A stretch of 64,000 nt of DNA from Hyphomicrobiales bacterium (GCA_002400845.2 NVRK02000015.1:1-64000); one strand, 5' to 3'; positions 54,009 to 63,282 are shown, counted from the stretch's first letter. Made by a program: numbers and translations. The notes: generated from the sequence alone by a model not told the origin.

Positions 54009-54656
54009 ATGTTGCCGCCTAAACTCATTATATTCGACTGCGATGGTGTCTTGGTGAATTCTGAGCGCTTAGCAAATGGTTTGATTGCAAAAGAACTCAC
54101 AAAACATGGTGTACCAATGACCACCGACCAAGCAATGGAATTGTTTGTTGGCGGCACAATGAAAAATGTTTTCAAAACAGGCCGCGAAAAAGGTGCCGAT
54201 CTTCCAGATAATTGGATTGATATATTCTACGAAGAACTTTACGAACTTTTGCGGAAAGGCGTTGAGCCAATTAATGGTATTGCGCAACTTTTAGAATTGC
54301 TTTCGCAAAAAAATATAGCAATATGCGTCGCTTCAAATGGCAGTGAAGAAAAAATGCAGATTACACTGGGAAGCAATGGCCTAATGAAACATTTTCCAAA
54401 TGCAATATTTTCAGCCCATACGGTAGGCCTTGCCAAACCAGAACCAGGCTTGTTTTTACACGCGGCAAAAACAATGGGCTTTGCGCCAAAAGACTGTGTT
54501 GTCATTGAAGACAGCGTAAGTGGTGTAAAGGCTGCAAAAGCAGCAAACATTAAATGCTTCGCCTATTGCGAAGAAAGTGATCCAGAAACATTAAAGGCAG
54601 AAGATGCGATACCGTTTTTCGATATGCATGCCCTGCCTGATCTTCTTAACTTATAA
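54009..54656 (+). CDS. HAD-superfamily phosphatase/phosphoglycolate-type hydrolase
   Basis: This 215-residue subfamily IA HAD enzyme has motif I FDCDGVLVNSERLANG, motif II ICVASNGSEEKM, the lysine of LAKPEPGLFLHAAKTMG and motif IV CVVIEDSVSGVKAAKAA. The cap domain (about 17-90) is of the beta-phosphoglucomutase/phosphatase type. The substrate cannot be predicted. AAGGAA precedes the ATG. It sits between divergent proC and convergent ybjN. Confidence 0.88.
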   Translation: MLPPKLIIFDCDGVLVNSERLANGLIAKELTKHGVPMTTDQAMELFVGGTMKNVFKTGREKGADLPDNWIDIFYEELYELLRKGVEPINGIAQLLELLSQKNIAICVASNGSEEKMQITLGSNGLMKHFPNAIFSAHTVGLAKPEPGLFLHAAKTMGFAPKDCVVIEDSVSGVKAAKAANIKCFAYCEESDPETLKAEDAIPFFDMHALPDLLNL

Positions 54657-54737
54657 AATAGTTACACTCAATTTTCACATTAGGGGCGTTCCATCTTCGC
54701 AAGCCCCAACTCAAAGCCCCACTTAAGCTAAACTGCC

Positions 54738-55235
54738 TTAGGCCGTGCCTACAGTTTCAAATAAAACTGCGTCCAGCGCTTCTTTAACAGACTTACCTGC
54801 CCACACTACATATTGGAACGCTTGGTAGTAACGTTCACAAGCCTCAAGCCCACTTCCTAAAAGACATTCTAATTGCTCTGATGTTGCTTCTGCACCACCG
54901 TTTAGCATTAAGGCTTGCCTAAACATGACAACACCATCATTGCTCCACAGATCAAAGTGACCAATAAGCATTTGTTCGTTGATTTTCGAAATTAGATTCA
55001 CCGTTTCTTGAATACGATTTTCTGGAACTTTTAGATCAAATGCGCATGCTAAATGTAGAGCTTCAAAATCTTCCATCCAAGACAAAGACACATCGTAATC
55101 AGACCAGACGCCAGAAACGCTCATACTGATTTCATCATCAGTGCGTTCAAATTCCCACTGATTAATTGAGGCCACTTGCTCAACCATATCTACAGGATTG
55201 GAATTACGTTCAAAATCTATTTCGTTTAGGCTCAT
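54738..55235 (-). CDS. YbjN domain-containing protein
   Basis: This 165-residue protein of the YbjN type has DMVEQVASINQWEFERTDDEISMSVSGVWSDYDVSLSWMEDFEALHLACAFDLKVP, followed by GHFDLWSNDGVVMFRQALML and LLGSGLEACERYYQAFQYVVWAGKS. These fit the alphaproteobacterial YbjN group found beside proC. The structure resembles type III secretion chaperones, and the role is unknown. The proC association is kept, though a HAD gene now separates them. Confidence 0.9.
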   Translation of the reverse strand: MSLNEIDFERNSNPVDMVEQVASINQWEFERTDDEISMSVSGVWSDYDVSLSWMEDFEALHLACAFDLKVPENRIQETVNLISKINEQMLIGHFDLWSNDGVVMFRQALMLNGGAEATSEQLECLLGSGLEACERYYQAFQYVVWAGKSVKEALDAVLFETVGTA

Positions 55236-55598
55236 TGCCTATGCTCCAGTGTATTTGTGTCTTTCACAACTTTAACCAAAATCGCTAAGACAAGACCGCC
55301 TTGTTTGAAGCATGTACTAGAAGGAAGTCGAATGTAAAATATCCGACTTCCTTCGACTTACTAAGTCTCCTGAGCCACTTTGCTTTCGCATTTTCATAGT
55401 GCCCAAGTCCGCCACGAATCAAACTATGCACTCAATTTAACTGGAGTTTGCTTCAGTAACAGACAAATTTTTAATAAGCCTCACCGAATCTGTGGAGAAG
55501 AGATGAATCAAAATGTTCAAGATATCAGCTAAAGGATTCTGTTGATTCAGCTTTTTATAATTGCAGCCTTGTGGATAACTTTTCAAAATAATTTTGAG
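55236..55598. other. Intergenic region with strong inverted repeats between ybjN and ubiK
   Basis: This 363-base region has no open frame. Two notable structures lie at 55321-55367: AAGGAAGTCG and CGACTTCCTT pair over 13 bases, and GACTTA-C-TAAGTC is a perfect 13-base palindrome right after. Neither is followed by a clean T run on either strand. They could mark a small RNA, a transcript-end element or regulator sites for ybjN. Confidence 0.5.
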
Positions 55599-55946
55599 TT
55601 ACGACTTAGAAGCAGACTTTTTGCTGGCAACTTTTTTAGTTGGGGCTTTCTTTGGCGAGGTCTTTACTGGAAGTTTTGCACCTTCAAGTTTTTCAAGACG
55701 TGCTTCAAGCGTTTTAATTTGCACTGACAAACGATCATTTTCTTCACGCGCATTTATTGCCATCTCACGAACAGCATCAAATTCGTCTCGCTTAATAAGG
55801 TCGAGCCCATTAAGCGCACGTTCGGCCTGTGCCTTAAATGCAGTTTCTGCCTCGACTTTAACGCCTTGCGCCACACCAGCGGCATCTGTCATCAACTTTG
55901 CCAGCTCATCAAATATACGGTTAGGTCCTGTAGATCCTGTATTCAT
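55599..55946 (-). CDS. ubiK: Ubiquinone biosynthesis accessory factor UbiK-like (BMFP) protein
   Basis: This 115-residue protein starts MNTGSTGPNRIFDELAKLMTDAAGVAQGVKVEAETAFKAQAERALNGLDLIKRDEFDAVREMAINAREENDRL. It is the membrane fusogenic BMFP/UbiK family: an amphipathic N-terminal helix and a C-terminal coiled coil, with a Lys/Ala-rich tail (SPKKAPTKKVASKKSASKS). The enterobacterial member helps the Ubi enzyme complex in ubiquinone synthesis. It is divergent from lgt, as in other alphaproteobacteria. Confidence 0.9.
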   Translation of the reverse strand: MNTGSTGPNRIFDELAKLMTDAAGVAQGVKVEAETAFKAQAERALNGLDLIKRDEFDAVREMAINAREENDRLSVQIKTLEARLEKLEGAKLPVKTSPKKAPTKKVASKKSASKS

Positions 55947-56145
55947 GGCTCAATCCTTAATTCAGATATGTATAGTGCAGTAACTAATAGCATTGAGTTA
56001 GTTACTTTTGAGTGTTCATTCAAGCCATTTTATTGCCGCATCCATTTACTACCAACGCTATAATATACAATTCGTATTTTTAAATTGGGTTGCGACTACA
56101 CCGATGCTTCGCTAGGAAAAGATACTTTAAAAATGGAAACAATTT

Positions 56146-56985
56146 ATGACCCCTTCTGTATTTGCAGCTTTTGCCTTTCCTAACATCGATCCTGTCCTAC
56201 TTCAGCTAGGACCGTTAAAAGTACATTGGTACGGCATGGCTTATGTTGTGGGCATATTAACAGGCTGGTGGTATGCAGGTAAATTAGTCTCCAATCCAAA
56301 ACTTTGGAACCAAACATCACCAATAACAAAAGCCCATCTTGAAGACTTTTTAATGTGGCTCGTCGCGGGTGTTATTTTAGGGGGGCGCATTGGATATGTT
56401 TTATTCTACAATCTCGACAAATATCTTGCCCAGCCATTAGACATCATAAAAGTTTGGGATGGTGGAATGAGCTTCCATGGCGGCTTAACGGGCGTTGTAA
56501 TTGCTATGATATTGTTTTCGCGATCAAGAGGCTTTTCGCCTTTCAGTCTGTTCGACATTATTGGCCCTGCATCTTGCATCGCTATCTTTTTTGGTAGATG
56601 TGCAAATTTCATCAATCAAGAGTTATTTGGAAAAGTTACTGACGCATCATGGGGCGTTATATTTCCAATCACACAAGATGGCTTAGCAAGACACCCAAGC
56701 CAATTATACGAGGCCGCACTTGAGGGTGTTGTGTTATTCATAGTGCTTCGTATTTTCACCCACACTTTCTTAAAGCTAAAATCACCTGGTTTTATCGCTG
56801 GTGTCTATGTTGCTGGTTATGCGATCGCACGTATTTTGGTAGAATTTGTTCGTGTGCCAGATACTCAAATTGGATATCTATTTGGCGGCTGGCTTACTAT
56901 GGGCATGGTGCTTTCCATTCCAATTATACTTATTGGCTTGTGGAGCATTCTAACAAGTAAATCTAGAATGATATCTGCACAATAA
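56146..56985 (+). CDS. lgt: Prolipoprotein diacylglyceryl transferase
   Basis: Lgt transfers diacylglycerol to the lipobox cysteine of lipoprotein precursors in the inner membrane. It has 279 residues with about seven helices. The conserved residues lie in VHWYGMAYVVGIL, GGRIGYVLFYN, GGMSFHGGLTGV, the signature GRCANFINQELFGKVTD and RHPSQLYEAALEG. It starts an operon-like run with the methyltransferase (1-base gap) and pgeF. A substrate lipoprotein is encoded at 59158 in the same run. Confidence 0.97.
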   Translation: MTPSVFAAFAFPNIDPVLLQLGPLKVHWYGMAYVVGILTGWWYAGKLVSNPKLWNQTSPITKAHLEDFLMWLVAGVILGGRIGYVLFYNLDKYLAQPLDIIKVWDGGMSFHGGLTGVVIAMILFSRSRGFSPFSLFDIIGPASCIAIFFGRCANFINQELFGKVTDASWGVIFPITQDGLARHPSQLYEAALEGVVLFIVLRIFTHTFLKLKSPGFIAGVYVAGYAIARILVEFVRVPDTQIGYLFGGWLTMGMVLSIPIILIGLWSILTSKSRMISAQ

Positions 56986-56986
56986 A

Positions 56987-58075
56987 ATGACCGAACATAA
57001 AATGACAAAATTGGCAGAAAAATTAAAACGTGGCATCTCTGTTTCTGGTCCAATTAGTTTGGCAGAATACATGCACATATGCATGGCTGATCCACAATAT
57101 GGTTATTATAAAAACCAAATAGCCATTGGCGCAAAGGGTGATTTTATAACCGCACCAGAAGTAAGCCAAATGTTTGGCGAACTCATTGGCATATGGTGCA
57201 TTGATATTTGGCAAAAACTTGGCGCTCCAAACCAGTTTTGCTTGGCAGAGCTTGGCCCCGGTAAAGGCACTTTAATGAGTGACCTATTACGCGCGGCAAA
57301 TATTGTTCCAGAATTTTTGTCTGCCGCTAATATAGTCATGGTAGAAACCAGCGACTTAATGCGGCAAGCTCAAAAAGAGCGTTTGCAAGATATTGATAAA
57401 AACATCACATGGGTTAGCGAAGTAAACGACCTGCCGCAAATGCCTACCATCGTTGTGGCGAATGAGTTTCTAGATGTATTGCCCGTTCACCAATATGTAA
57501 AATCTGGCGACAAGTGGTCAGAGCGTGGTGTGAGCGTTGATGATAAAGACCAATTGCACGATGTATTATTGGCAGGAACAATTGAAGAAGCTTTATTGCC
57601 AAAAGGTGCGGCTGATGAGCCACAAGGGTCTGTTTATGAAACATCCCCTGCCCGTGAAGCAATTATTGAAATGTTAAGTGCGACTTTCTTAGAACACCAA
57701 GGCGCAGCATTGTTCATAGATTATGGACATGCGATTTCTAGCTTTGGCGATACATTTCAAGCATTACGTTCTCATGGTATTGCTGATCCGTTAGCAGAAC
57801 CTGGTCTTGCAGATTTAACCTCACATGTAGATTTTGAAAGACTTGCCAAATGCGCCAGCAGACTAAACATTGAACCACGCATCAGTACACAGGCCGAGTT
57901 TTTGCTGGCAATGGGTTTGATAGAACGCGCAGGCAGTTTGGGCCAAATGGGCGATGCGCAATCGCAGACACAAATTTCAAATGCTGTTGAACGCCTTGCG
58001 TCCGATTCCCAAATGGGTAGTCTGTTTAAGGTGCTATCCTTAACGAGCAATGGAATTTTACCCAGCGGGCTTTAA
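56987..58075 (+). CDS. SAM-dependent methyltransferase (MidA/NDUFAF7 family)
   Basis: This 362-residue class I methyltransferase is of the MidA type (PF02636). PISLAEYMHICMADPQYGYYKN and GDFITAPEVSQMFGELIGIW come first. The SAM motif is AELGPGKGTLMSDLLRAA; VANEFLDVLPVHQYV and the C-terminal LFIDYGHAISSFGDTFQALRSH follow. The mitochondrial counterpart methylates a complex I subunit arginine. It starts 1 base after the lgt stop, so it is translationally linked, as is usual in alphaproteobacteria. Confidence 0.95.
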   Translation: MTEHKMTKLAEKLKRGISVSGPISLAEYMHICMADPQYGYYKNQIAIGAKGDFITAPEVSQMFGELIGIWCIDIWQKLGAPNQFCLAELGPGKGTLMSDLLRAANIVPEFLSAANIVMVETSDLMRQAQKERLQDIDKNITWVSEVNDLPQMPTIVVANEFLDVLPVHQYVKSGDKWSERGVSVDDKDQLHDVLLAGTIEEALLPKGAADEPQGSVYETSPAREAIIEMLSATFLEHQGAALFIDYGHAISSFGDTFQALRSHGIADPLAEPGLADLTSHVDFERLAKCASRLNIEPRISTQAEFLLAMGLIERAGSLGQMGDAQSQTQISNAVERLASDSQMGSLFKVLSLTSNGILPSGL

Positions 58076-58183
58076 CACGACTTTAAAATCAGACCTGTAA
58101 TTATATTTTTATGATAAGCGCTTGTTAACGAGTAGTAACTAGAACAAATGCAATTATTTAACTTCTAACTGAAAGTTAAGAAT

Positions 58184-58948
58184 ATGCTTAAGCCTATTAC
58201 ATGCAACGCTTTAAAATTAGACGGCATCAATCATGCTTTTTTCACCCGACACGGTGGGGCTTCAAAAGGCATTTATAAAGGCTTAAATGTTGGTATTGGT
58301 TCAAACGATGACCAAGAAGTAGTTACAAAGAACCGCGCATTAGCATCAGCGCATTTAAACGTTCCTAAAACCCACTTAGCAACCCCCTATCAAATTCACT
58401 CAGCAATTGCCGTTGTGGTTAGCGAACCCATGACGATTAAAAAGCCAAAAGCAGATGCGCTCGTTACTAAAACAAAAGGCTTAATGGTTGGGGTTTTAAC
58501 TGCAGATTGCGGCCCAGTATTATTTGCAGATGAAAAAGCAGGCATTGTTGCAACGGCACATGCTGGCTGGAAAGGCGCGACATCTGGCATTCTTGAAAAT
58601 ACCATACAAACAATGTGCAACCTTGGTGCGACACCAAAAAACATCATTGCTATTCTTGGGCCTACCATTAGCCAAGAAAATTATGAAGTTGGACCAGAAT
58701 TTGCCGATAATCTTATTTCGCTTGATAAAAACAACGATGCTTATCTTATAAATTCAGAACAAAAAACACATTTCATGTTTGACCTGCCTCAATATATTGT
58801 TGATCGATTGAGCAATCTTGATGTGCAGGCTAATTGGACAGGACAATGCACCTATTCAAACGAAGATGCTCTTTTCTCATATCGCAGATCAACCCATAGA
58901 AAAGAGCCCGACTACGGCCGCCAACTAAGCGCCATTTGCTTGATATAA
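58184..58948 (+). CDS. pgeF: Polyphenol oxidase/purine nucleosidase-like PgeF (YfiH family)
   Basis: This 254-residue protein is of the YfiH/laccase-domain family. HAFFTRHGGASKGIYKGLNVG is the N-terminal hallmark. The zinc-binding His and Cys are in TADCGPVLFAD and ATAHAGWKGATSGILE, and LGPTISQENYEVG follows. These enzymes act on purine nucleosides and edit peptidoglycan precursors with a misplaced serine. Third gene of the lgt run, 108 bases after the methyltransferase. Confidence 0.94.
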   Translation: MLKPITCNALKLDGINHAFFTRHGGASKGIYKGLNVGIGSNDDQEVVTKNRALASAHLNVPKTHLATPYQIHSAIAVVVSEPMTIKKPKADALVTKTKGLMVGVLTADCGPVLFADEKAGIVATAHAGWKGATSGILENTIQTMCNLGATPKNIIAILGPTISQENYEVGPEFADNLISLDKNNDAYLINSEQKTHFMFDLPQYIVDRLSNLDVQANWTGQCTYSNEDALFSYRRSTHRKEPDYGRQLSAICLI

Positions 58949-59060
58949 ACCGATTTTTTTCAGGCCAGCCATAAACCAGCCACAAAATTGACCTTATAAC
59001 CCATTAGGCATTCTCAATTAAGCATCCCCATTTAGGCGCAAGGTTGTATAAGTATAAAAA

Positions 59061-59073
59061 AATGATTCTCATT
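59061..59073. promoter_or_regulatory. Fur-like 13-bp palindrome
   Basis: AATGATTCTCATT is a perfect palindrome around its central T, resembling half of a Fur or Mur box. It lies 84 bases upstream of the lipoprotein start, where a promoter is likely. A full 19-bp box is not present, so the call is tentative. Confidence 0.25.
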
Positions 59074-59157
59074 AGTTTATAAGCATAGGCTTTATTAAGA
59101 TTTGTAATTTAGGCTCTGCACAACTCAGTAATATGAGCAAAAACACAGGTAGATTAG

Positions 59158-59751
59158 ATGCAATTTAACATTTCAAATTCTATTTTCAAACTTAGAACAC
59201 TTGTTCAATTTATTTGCATTTCTGTTTTATTTGCATTTTTAACTGCCTGCCAAGGCAGTTCACTTAGTGAGGGCCTTCAAAGCGTTAATACGCCAAATCC
59301 GCAACAAACAGTCGCCCCACAAACACCTACGGTTCCAACAAGTCAAAATGGCCTTCAAAACGGCACACAAACAGCAAGCCTGCCTGCAACAAAATCTGTA
59401 GTATTTTTGCCAGTTTCAAACGCACCACAATCTGCAGTGTCGTCCCTATCATCTTCTATCAGAAGCGCGGCAACACAAAACCAAGTTAAAATCGTAAACT
59501 CCATTCAAGATGGCGCAACCTACCAAGTAAAAGGCTACTTTTCAGCCCTAGAAGATGGCGCAGGCACATTGCTAGTTTATGTTTGGGACGTATTGGATAA
59601 AAACAATAAGCGTGTTTACAGAATTTCGGGCCAAGAACGCACAAATAAAAAGTCAGCTGATCCATGGGCCGCTGTTAACGACCAAATGATTTCAAAAGTT
59701 GCAAATAATAGCCTTGCACAACTCAAATCATGGCTATCTACGCGCGGCTAA
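59158..59751 (+). CDS. Lipoprotein of unknown function
   Basis: This 197-residue lipoprotein has an N-terminal signal (LVQFICISVLFAFLTAC) with lipobox LTAC. A Pro/Thr/Gln-rich linker (NTPNPQQTVAPQTPTVPTSQNG) leads to a compact C-terminal domain (SVVFLPVSNAPQSAVSSLSSSIRSAA through RVYRISGQERTNKKSADPWAAV). The position between pgeF and prs is shared by an exported protein in many rhizobia. The lipid would be added by the Lgt encoded upstream. Confidence 0.8.
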   Translation: MQFNISNSIFKLRTLVQFICISVLFAFLTACQGSSLSEGLQSVNTPNPQQTVAPQTPTVPTSQNGLQNGTQTASLPATKSVVFLPVSNAPQSAVSSLSSSIRSAATQNQVKIVNSIQDGATYQVKGYFSALEDGAGTLLVYVWDVLDKNNKRVYRISGQERTNKKSADPWAAVNDQMISKVANNSLAQLKSWLSTRG

Positions 59752-59891
59752 CGAACATTTACACAATTTAATCGATATTAATTTCAAAGAAACTGCTCTC
59801 AATGCCGAATCACCATTGATGCATGCGTTACAGTATTCTATAGAACGCGCATATTTATACGATCCACACCAATGATCTATGGCATTTTATT

Positions 59892-60824
59892 ATGAAACTC
59901 TTCGCAGGCAATTCAAACCGTCATCTTGCAGAGCGGATTTGTAAATACATCGACATTCCTCTGGGCAACGCAAATGTTCGCCGATTTGCAGATCAAGAAG
60001 TCTTTGTAGAAATTCTAGAAAATGTGCGCGGCGAAGATTGCTACGTTCTGCAATCAACAGCCTACCCAGCAAATGACCACTTGATGGAATTGCTGATTAT
60101 GATCGATGCCCTGCGTAGAGCTTCCGCAAGACGTATTACTGCTGTTATTCCTTATTTCGGCTATGCTCGCCAAGACAGAAAGCCTGGGCCTCGCACCCCA
60201 ATTTCTGCCAAGTTAGTTGCCAACATGATAACCACTGCTGGTGCTGATCGCGTATTAACGCTTGATCTGCACGCTGCACAAATTCAAGGCTTCTTTGATA
60301 TTCCAACAGACAATTTGTTTGCTGTGCCTGTGCTAGCCCGCGATATAAAAGAAAACTATAACACCGAAAACACGATGGTTGTTTCACCAGATGTTGGCGG
60401 CGTAATACGCGCCCGCGCTTTGGCAAAACGCATCGATTCACTTTTATCCATCGTTGATAAACGCCGCGACAAGCCCGGTGAATCAGAAGTGATGAACGTT
60501 ATTGGTGACGTGAGCGGCAAAGATTGTTTGTTAATTGATGATATCATCGATTCAGGTGGCACATTATGCAACGCTGCCGAAGCATTGTTAAACAGCGGAG
60601 CAACCAGCGTAACTGCCTATATTACCCATGGTGTATTGTCTGGCGGAGCCGTTGCGCGTATCGCCTCTTCAAAATTGAAAGAACTGGTGATTACCGATTC
60701 CATTCAGCCAACTGCAGCGATTGAAACAGCACATAACATCCGTGTTGTATCGATTGCCGATTTGGTAGGCGAAGCAGTTAAGCGTACATCGCTAGAAGCC
60801 TCTGTTTCCAGTCTGTTTGATTAA
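59892..60824 (+). CDS. prs: Ribose-phosphate pyrophosphokinase
   Basis: This enzyme makes PRPP from ribose 5-phosphate and ATP for nucleotides, histidine and tryptophan. It has 310 residues: [41 protein letters not shown], the ATP loop [25 protein letters not shown], the flexible loop DKRRDKPGE and the PRPP loop [20 protein letters not shown]. All catalytic elements are intact. The gene tail, including its stop, is repeated three times beyond the stop as degenerate 13-14 base units. Confidence 0.97.
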   Translation: MKLFAGNSNRHLAERICKYIDIPLGNANVRRFADQEVFVEILENVRGEDCYVLQSTAYPANDHLMELLIMIDALRRASARRITAVIPYFGYARQDRKPGPRTPISAKLVANMITTAGADRVLTLDLHAAQIQGFFDIPTDNLFAVPVLARDIKENYNTENTMVVSPDVGGVIRARALAKRIDSLLSIVDKRRDKPGESEVMNVIGDVSGKDCLLIDDIIDSGGTLCNAAEALLNSGATSVTAYITHGVLSGGAVARIASSKLKELVITDSIQPTAAIETAHNIRVVSIADLVGEAVKRTSLEASVSSLFD

Positions 60825-60865
60825 GCCTGTTTGATTAAGGCTGGTTGATTAGTACCAGTTGATAG
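60811..60865. repeat. Tandem 14-bp units carrying the prs stop codon
   Basis: The end of prs (GTCTGTTTGATTAA) is followed by GCCTGTTTGATTAA, GGCTGGTTGATTAG and TACCAGTTGATAG. Each unit ends in a stop triplet, and the offsets place stops in all three frames. Confidence 0.85.
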
Positions 60866-60876
60866 AACCAAATCTA

Positions 60877-62202
60877 CTAAACACCAAACAACGTAATAGC
60901 TATTCCAGCGATTGTTGCTGTTCCCAATATTGGGAACAGACCTATTTTACGCCATGCCAATATTCCGCATACTATTGCGATGAGTAATGCTCGCCAATCA
61001 AGTGAGAGCAACTCAGGAATTTCTGCTGAAATTATGCCGCTTGAATATGAATTTACGCGCGTAAAAAGCACATGAATTGCAAACCATACAGATAGATTCG
61101 CGATCACCCCAACAACAGCGGCAGTAATTGCCGCCAATGCACCTGATAATTTTTGGTTTCCGCGCAACGCCTCCACAAAAGGTGCGCCTAAAAATATCCA
61201 TACGAAACACGGAACGAAGGTGACCCATACAGTTATCAGTGCGCCAAGCGTTCCTGCAAAAATGGGGTCTATCCCTGCAATTGCGACAGCATCACGAAAC
61301 GCCCCCACAAAACCAACAAAAACAAGTACCAACACCAAGGGTCCAGGCGTTGTTTCTGCAAGACCTAATCCCGTTAGCATTTCATCTGGCTTTAACCAGC
61401 CATAAACTTCAACAGCCTGTTGGCCCACATATGCAAGCACAGCATACGCGCCACCAAAGGTAACGAGTGACGCTTTTGAAAAGAACGCCGCCTCTTGAAC
61501 ATAGACAGAATCGCTTCCCAACCACATAGTTAGAAACATGACTGGAAGCACCCATAACACAATTGCCCAAGATAAAGTTTTAACTATATGTTTCAATGGA
61601 TTAACGCTTAAACTAGACTCATTTTTATGAGTGCCTAAAGTGAAAAATCGGGGGTATAAAAATCCGATAAATCCCGCCGCAAAAATTACCAACGGAAACG
61701 GCAAATTTAAAAACGCTAATGCGATAAAACCAGCAATCGCCACCCCATAACTGTGCCAACCTTTTAAGGCGCGCTTGGCAACTTTTACCAAGGCTTGCAA
61801 CACAATTACCAGCACTGCCGCCTTAAGCCCAAACAGCAAACCTTCAACAATTGGTACATGGCCCAAAGTTACATACAGCGTAGATAAGCCAAGCAAAACC
61901 AACAGGCCCGGCAAGATGAATAAAAGCCCTGCGATCAAGCCACCCTTAACGCCATGCAACAACCAACCACAGTAAGTTGCCAACTGCATTGCTTCTGGCC
62001 CCGGCAACAACATGCAAAAGTTTAAGGCATGCAGAAATTGTTTTTCCTCAAGCCACTTTTTTTCATCCACAATTAGGCGGTGCATCAACGCAATTTGCCC
62101 AGCAGGACCGCCAAATGATAAAAGACCAATTTTAGCGTAAGTCTTTGTGGCTTCGCCTAACGTTACATCTTGTGTTACACCTGTCTTTAATTCATGCGCC
62201 AT
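60877..62202 (-). CDS. chrA: Chromate transporter (ChrA, two-domain form)
   Basis: This 441-residue inner-membrane protein has about ten to twelve helices and two homologous halves. The first half has KIGLLSFGGPAGQIALMHRLIVDEKKWLEEKQFLHALNFCMLLPGPEAMQLATYCGWLLHG. The second has KASLVTFGGAYAVLAYVGQQAVEVYGWLKPDEMLTGLGLAETTPGPLVLVLVFVGF. This is the long CHR family that exports chromate; many members are of uncertain substrate. I use the ATG at 62202; the track start is a TTG. It is convergent with prs and divergent from rplY. Confidence 0.93.
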   Translation of the reverse strand: MAHELKTGVTQDVTLGEATKTYAKIGLLSFGGPAGQIALMHRLIVDEKKWLEEKQFLHALNFCMLLPGPEAMQLATYCGWLLHGVKGGLIAGLLFILPGLLVLLGLSTLYVTLGHVPIVEGLLFGLKAAVLVIVLQALVKVAKRALKGWHSYGVAIAGFIALAFLNLPFPLVIFAAGFIGFLYPRFFTLGTHKNESSLSVNPLKHIVKTLSWAIVLWVLPVMFLTMWLGSDSVYVQEAAFFSKASLVTFGGAYAVLAYVGQQAVEVYGWLKPDEMLTGLGLAETTPGPLVLVLVFVGFVGAFRDAVAIAGIDPIFAGTLGALITVWVTFVPCFVWIFLGAPFVEALRGNQKLSGALAAITAAVVGVIANLSVWFAIHVLFTRVNSYSSGIISAEIPELLSLDWRALLIAIVCGILAWRKIGLFPILGTATIAGIAITLFGV

Positions 62203-62352
62203 ACGCTTTGCCAACCTAACTTTCCAATGTTATGTTCATAGCAGAAAGACGAACTTTAAGCCCGTTTGTCAACGCAATAAACTAGTATTTGAACAAGGCT
62301 TGAAAAGCTTAAACTACTTGCACTTAAGCCCTACTTACCCTATACAGCCCCT
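62203..62352. other. Divergent promoter region of chrA and rplY, left part
   Basis: The 358 bases between the chrA and rplY starts hold promoters for both. The left part contains no open frame and no palindrome of note. A plus-strand transcript probably starts here, because a terminator-like hairpin follows at 62353. Confidence 0.4.
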
Positions 62353-62395
62353 GCCCGTGCAGACACCCTTGGAGGCAGTGCGGGTTTGTTGTTTT
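62353..62395 (+). terminator. Terminator-like hairpin in the rplY leader
   Basis: CCCGTGC (62354) and GTGCGGG (62378) pair over seven positions with two G-U pairs, then TTTGTTGTTTTC. An alternative pairing CTGCC with GGCAG uses the same bases. It stands 165 bases before rplY, so it is an attenuator or the end of a short RNA rather than the terminator of a plus-strand gene, since none lies upstream. Confidence 0.5.
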
Positions 62396-62560
62396 CTAAA
62401 TAGATTTATCAAAATAGAAGTCAGCAATTTTTAGTGCATAATTGCATTAAAAAAGCCTTTGATAAGGCAAGTTCTGGAAAACGTAATAAGACGTATATCC
62501 AACTGAATTTGCATTTCTAATAAGTCAAAAGTCATATCTTTTGACACGAAAGGAAATACC

Positions 62561-63220
62561 ATGAGCGACTCAATTGAGCTCAAGGCACAAACTCGCGACA
62601 GACTTGGCAAGGGGGCCTCACGCGAACTTAGACGTAACAATCTAGTGCCTGCTGTAATTTACGGCGACAATAAAGATCCCCTAGCGATTGCTGTTCCAAT
62701 TAAAGAACTGACAATGCTAATCCACTCAGGTGGCTTCCAAAACACAATTCTTGAAGTAAACGTTGATGGTGCCAAACACCGCGTTCTTCCTAAAGACTAT
62801 CAGCAAGACCCAGTGCGTGATTTCTTCACACACGTTGATTTTCTACGTGTTGGTAAGAAAACTAAAGTTAATGTTGAGATTCCTGTTCATTACATCAATG
62901 AAGAAGAATGCCCAGGCATGAAAATCGGCGGCGTACTTAACGTTGTTCGTCACACACTTGAAGTTAAGTGTCTTGCAGATTCAATTCCTGAAAACTTTGA
63001 AATCGACCTTACTGGCCTACAGATCGAAGACGTGGTTCACGCTTCTAAAATTGATCTTCCAAATGGTGTTGAGCTTACAGTTGATGACCGCGATCCGACA
63101 ATGTGTTCTATCGCTGCTCCAACTATACCAACGACAGAAGAAGATGAAGACACTGCAGCGCCAGAGGCTGTTGAAGTTCCTAGCGATCAGAAATCTGAAG
63201 GCGAAGAAGGCGAAGAGTAA
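62561..63220 (+). CDS. rplY: 50S ribosomal protein L25/general stress protein Ctc
   Basis: This 219-residue long-form L25 (Ctc type) binds 5S rRNA. The N-terminal L25 domain is SIELKAQTRDRLGKGASRELRRNNLVPAVIYGDNKDPLAI through RDFFTHVDFLRV. The C-terminal TL5 domain is VNVEIPVHYINEEECPGMKIGGVLNVVRHTLEVKCLADSIPENFEIDLTGLQIEDVVHASKIDLPNGVEL. The tail is acidic. AAAGGAAA precedes the ATG. The pth gene follows 62 bases later, the usual alphaproteobacterial order. Confidence 0.97.
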   Translation: MSDSIELKAQTRDRLGKGASRELRRNNLVPAVIYGDNKDPLAIAVPIKELTMLIHSGGFQNTILEVNVDGAKHRVLPKDYQQDPVRDFFTHVDFLRVGKKTKVNVEIPVHYINEEECPGMKIGGVLNVVRHTLEVKCLADSIPENFEIDLTGLQIEDVVHASKIDLPNGVELTVDDRDPTMCSIAAPTIPTTEEDEDTAAPEAVEVPSDQKSEGEEGEE

Positions 63221-63282
63221 TTTTCAATTTCTTTAGTGTTTCTGGCTAAGTTTTCCAACTAGTTTGTTAAGGAGTTCTCCAA

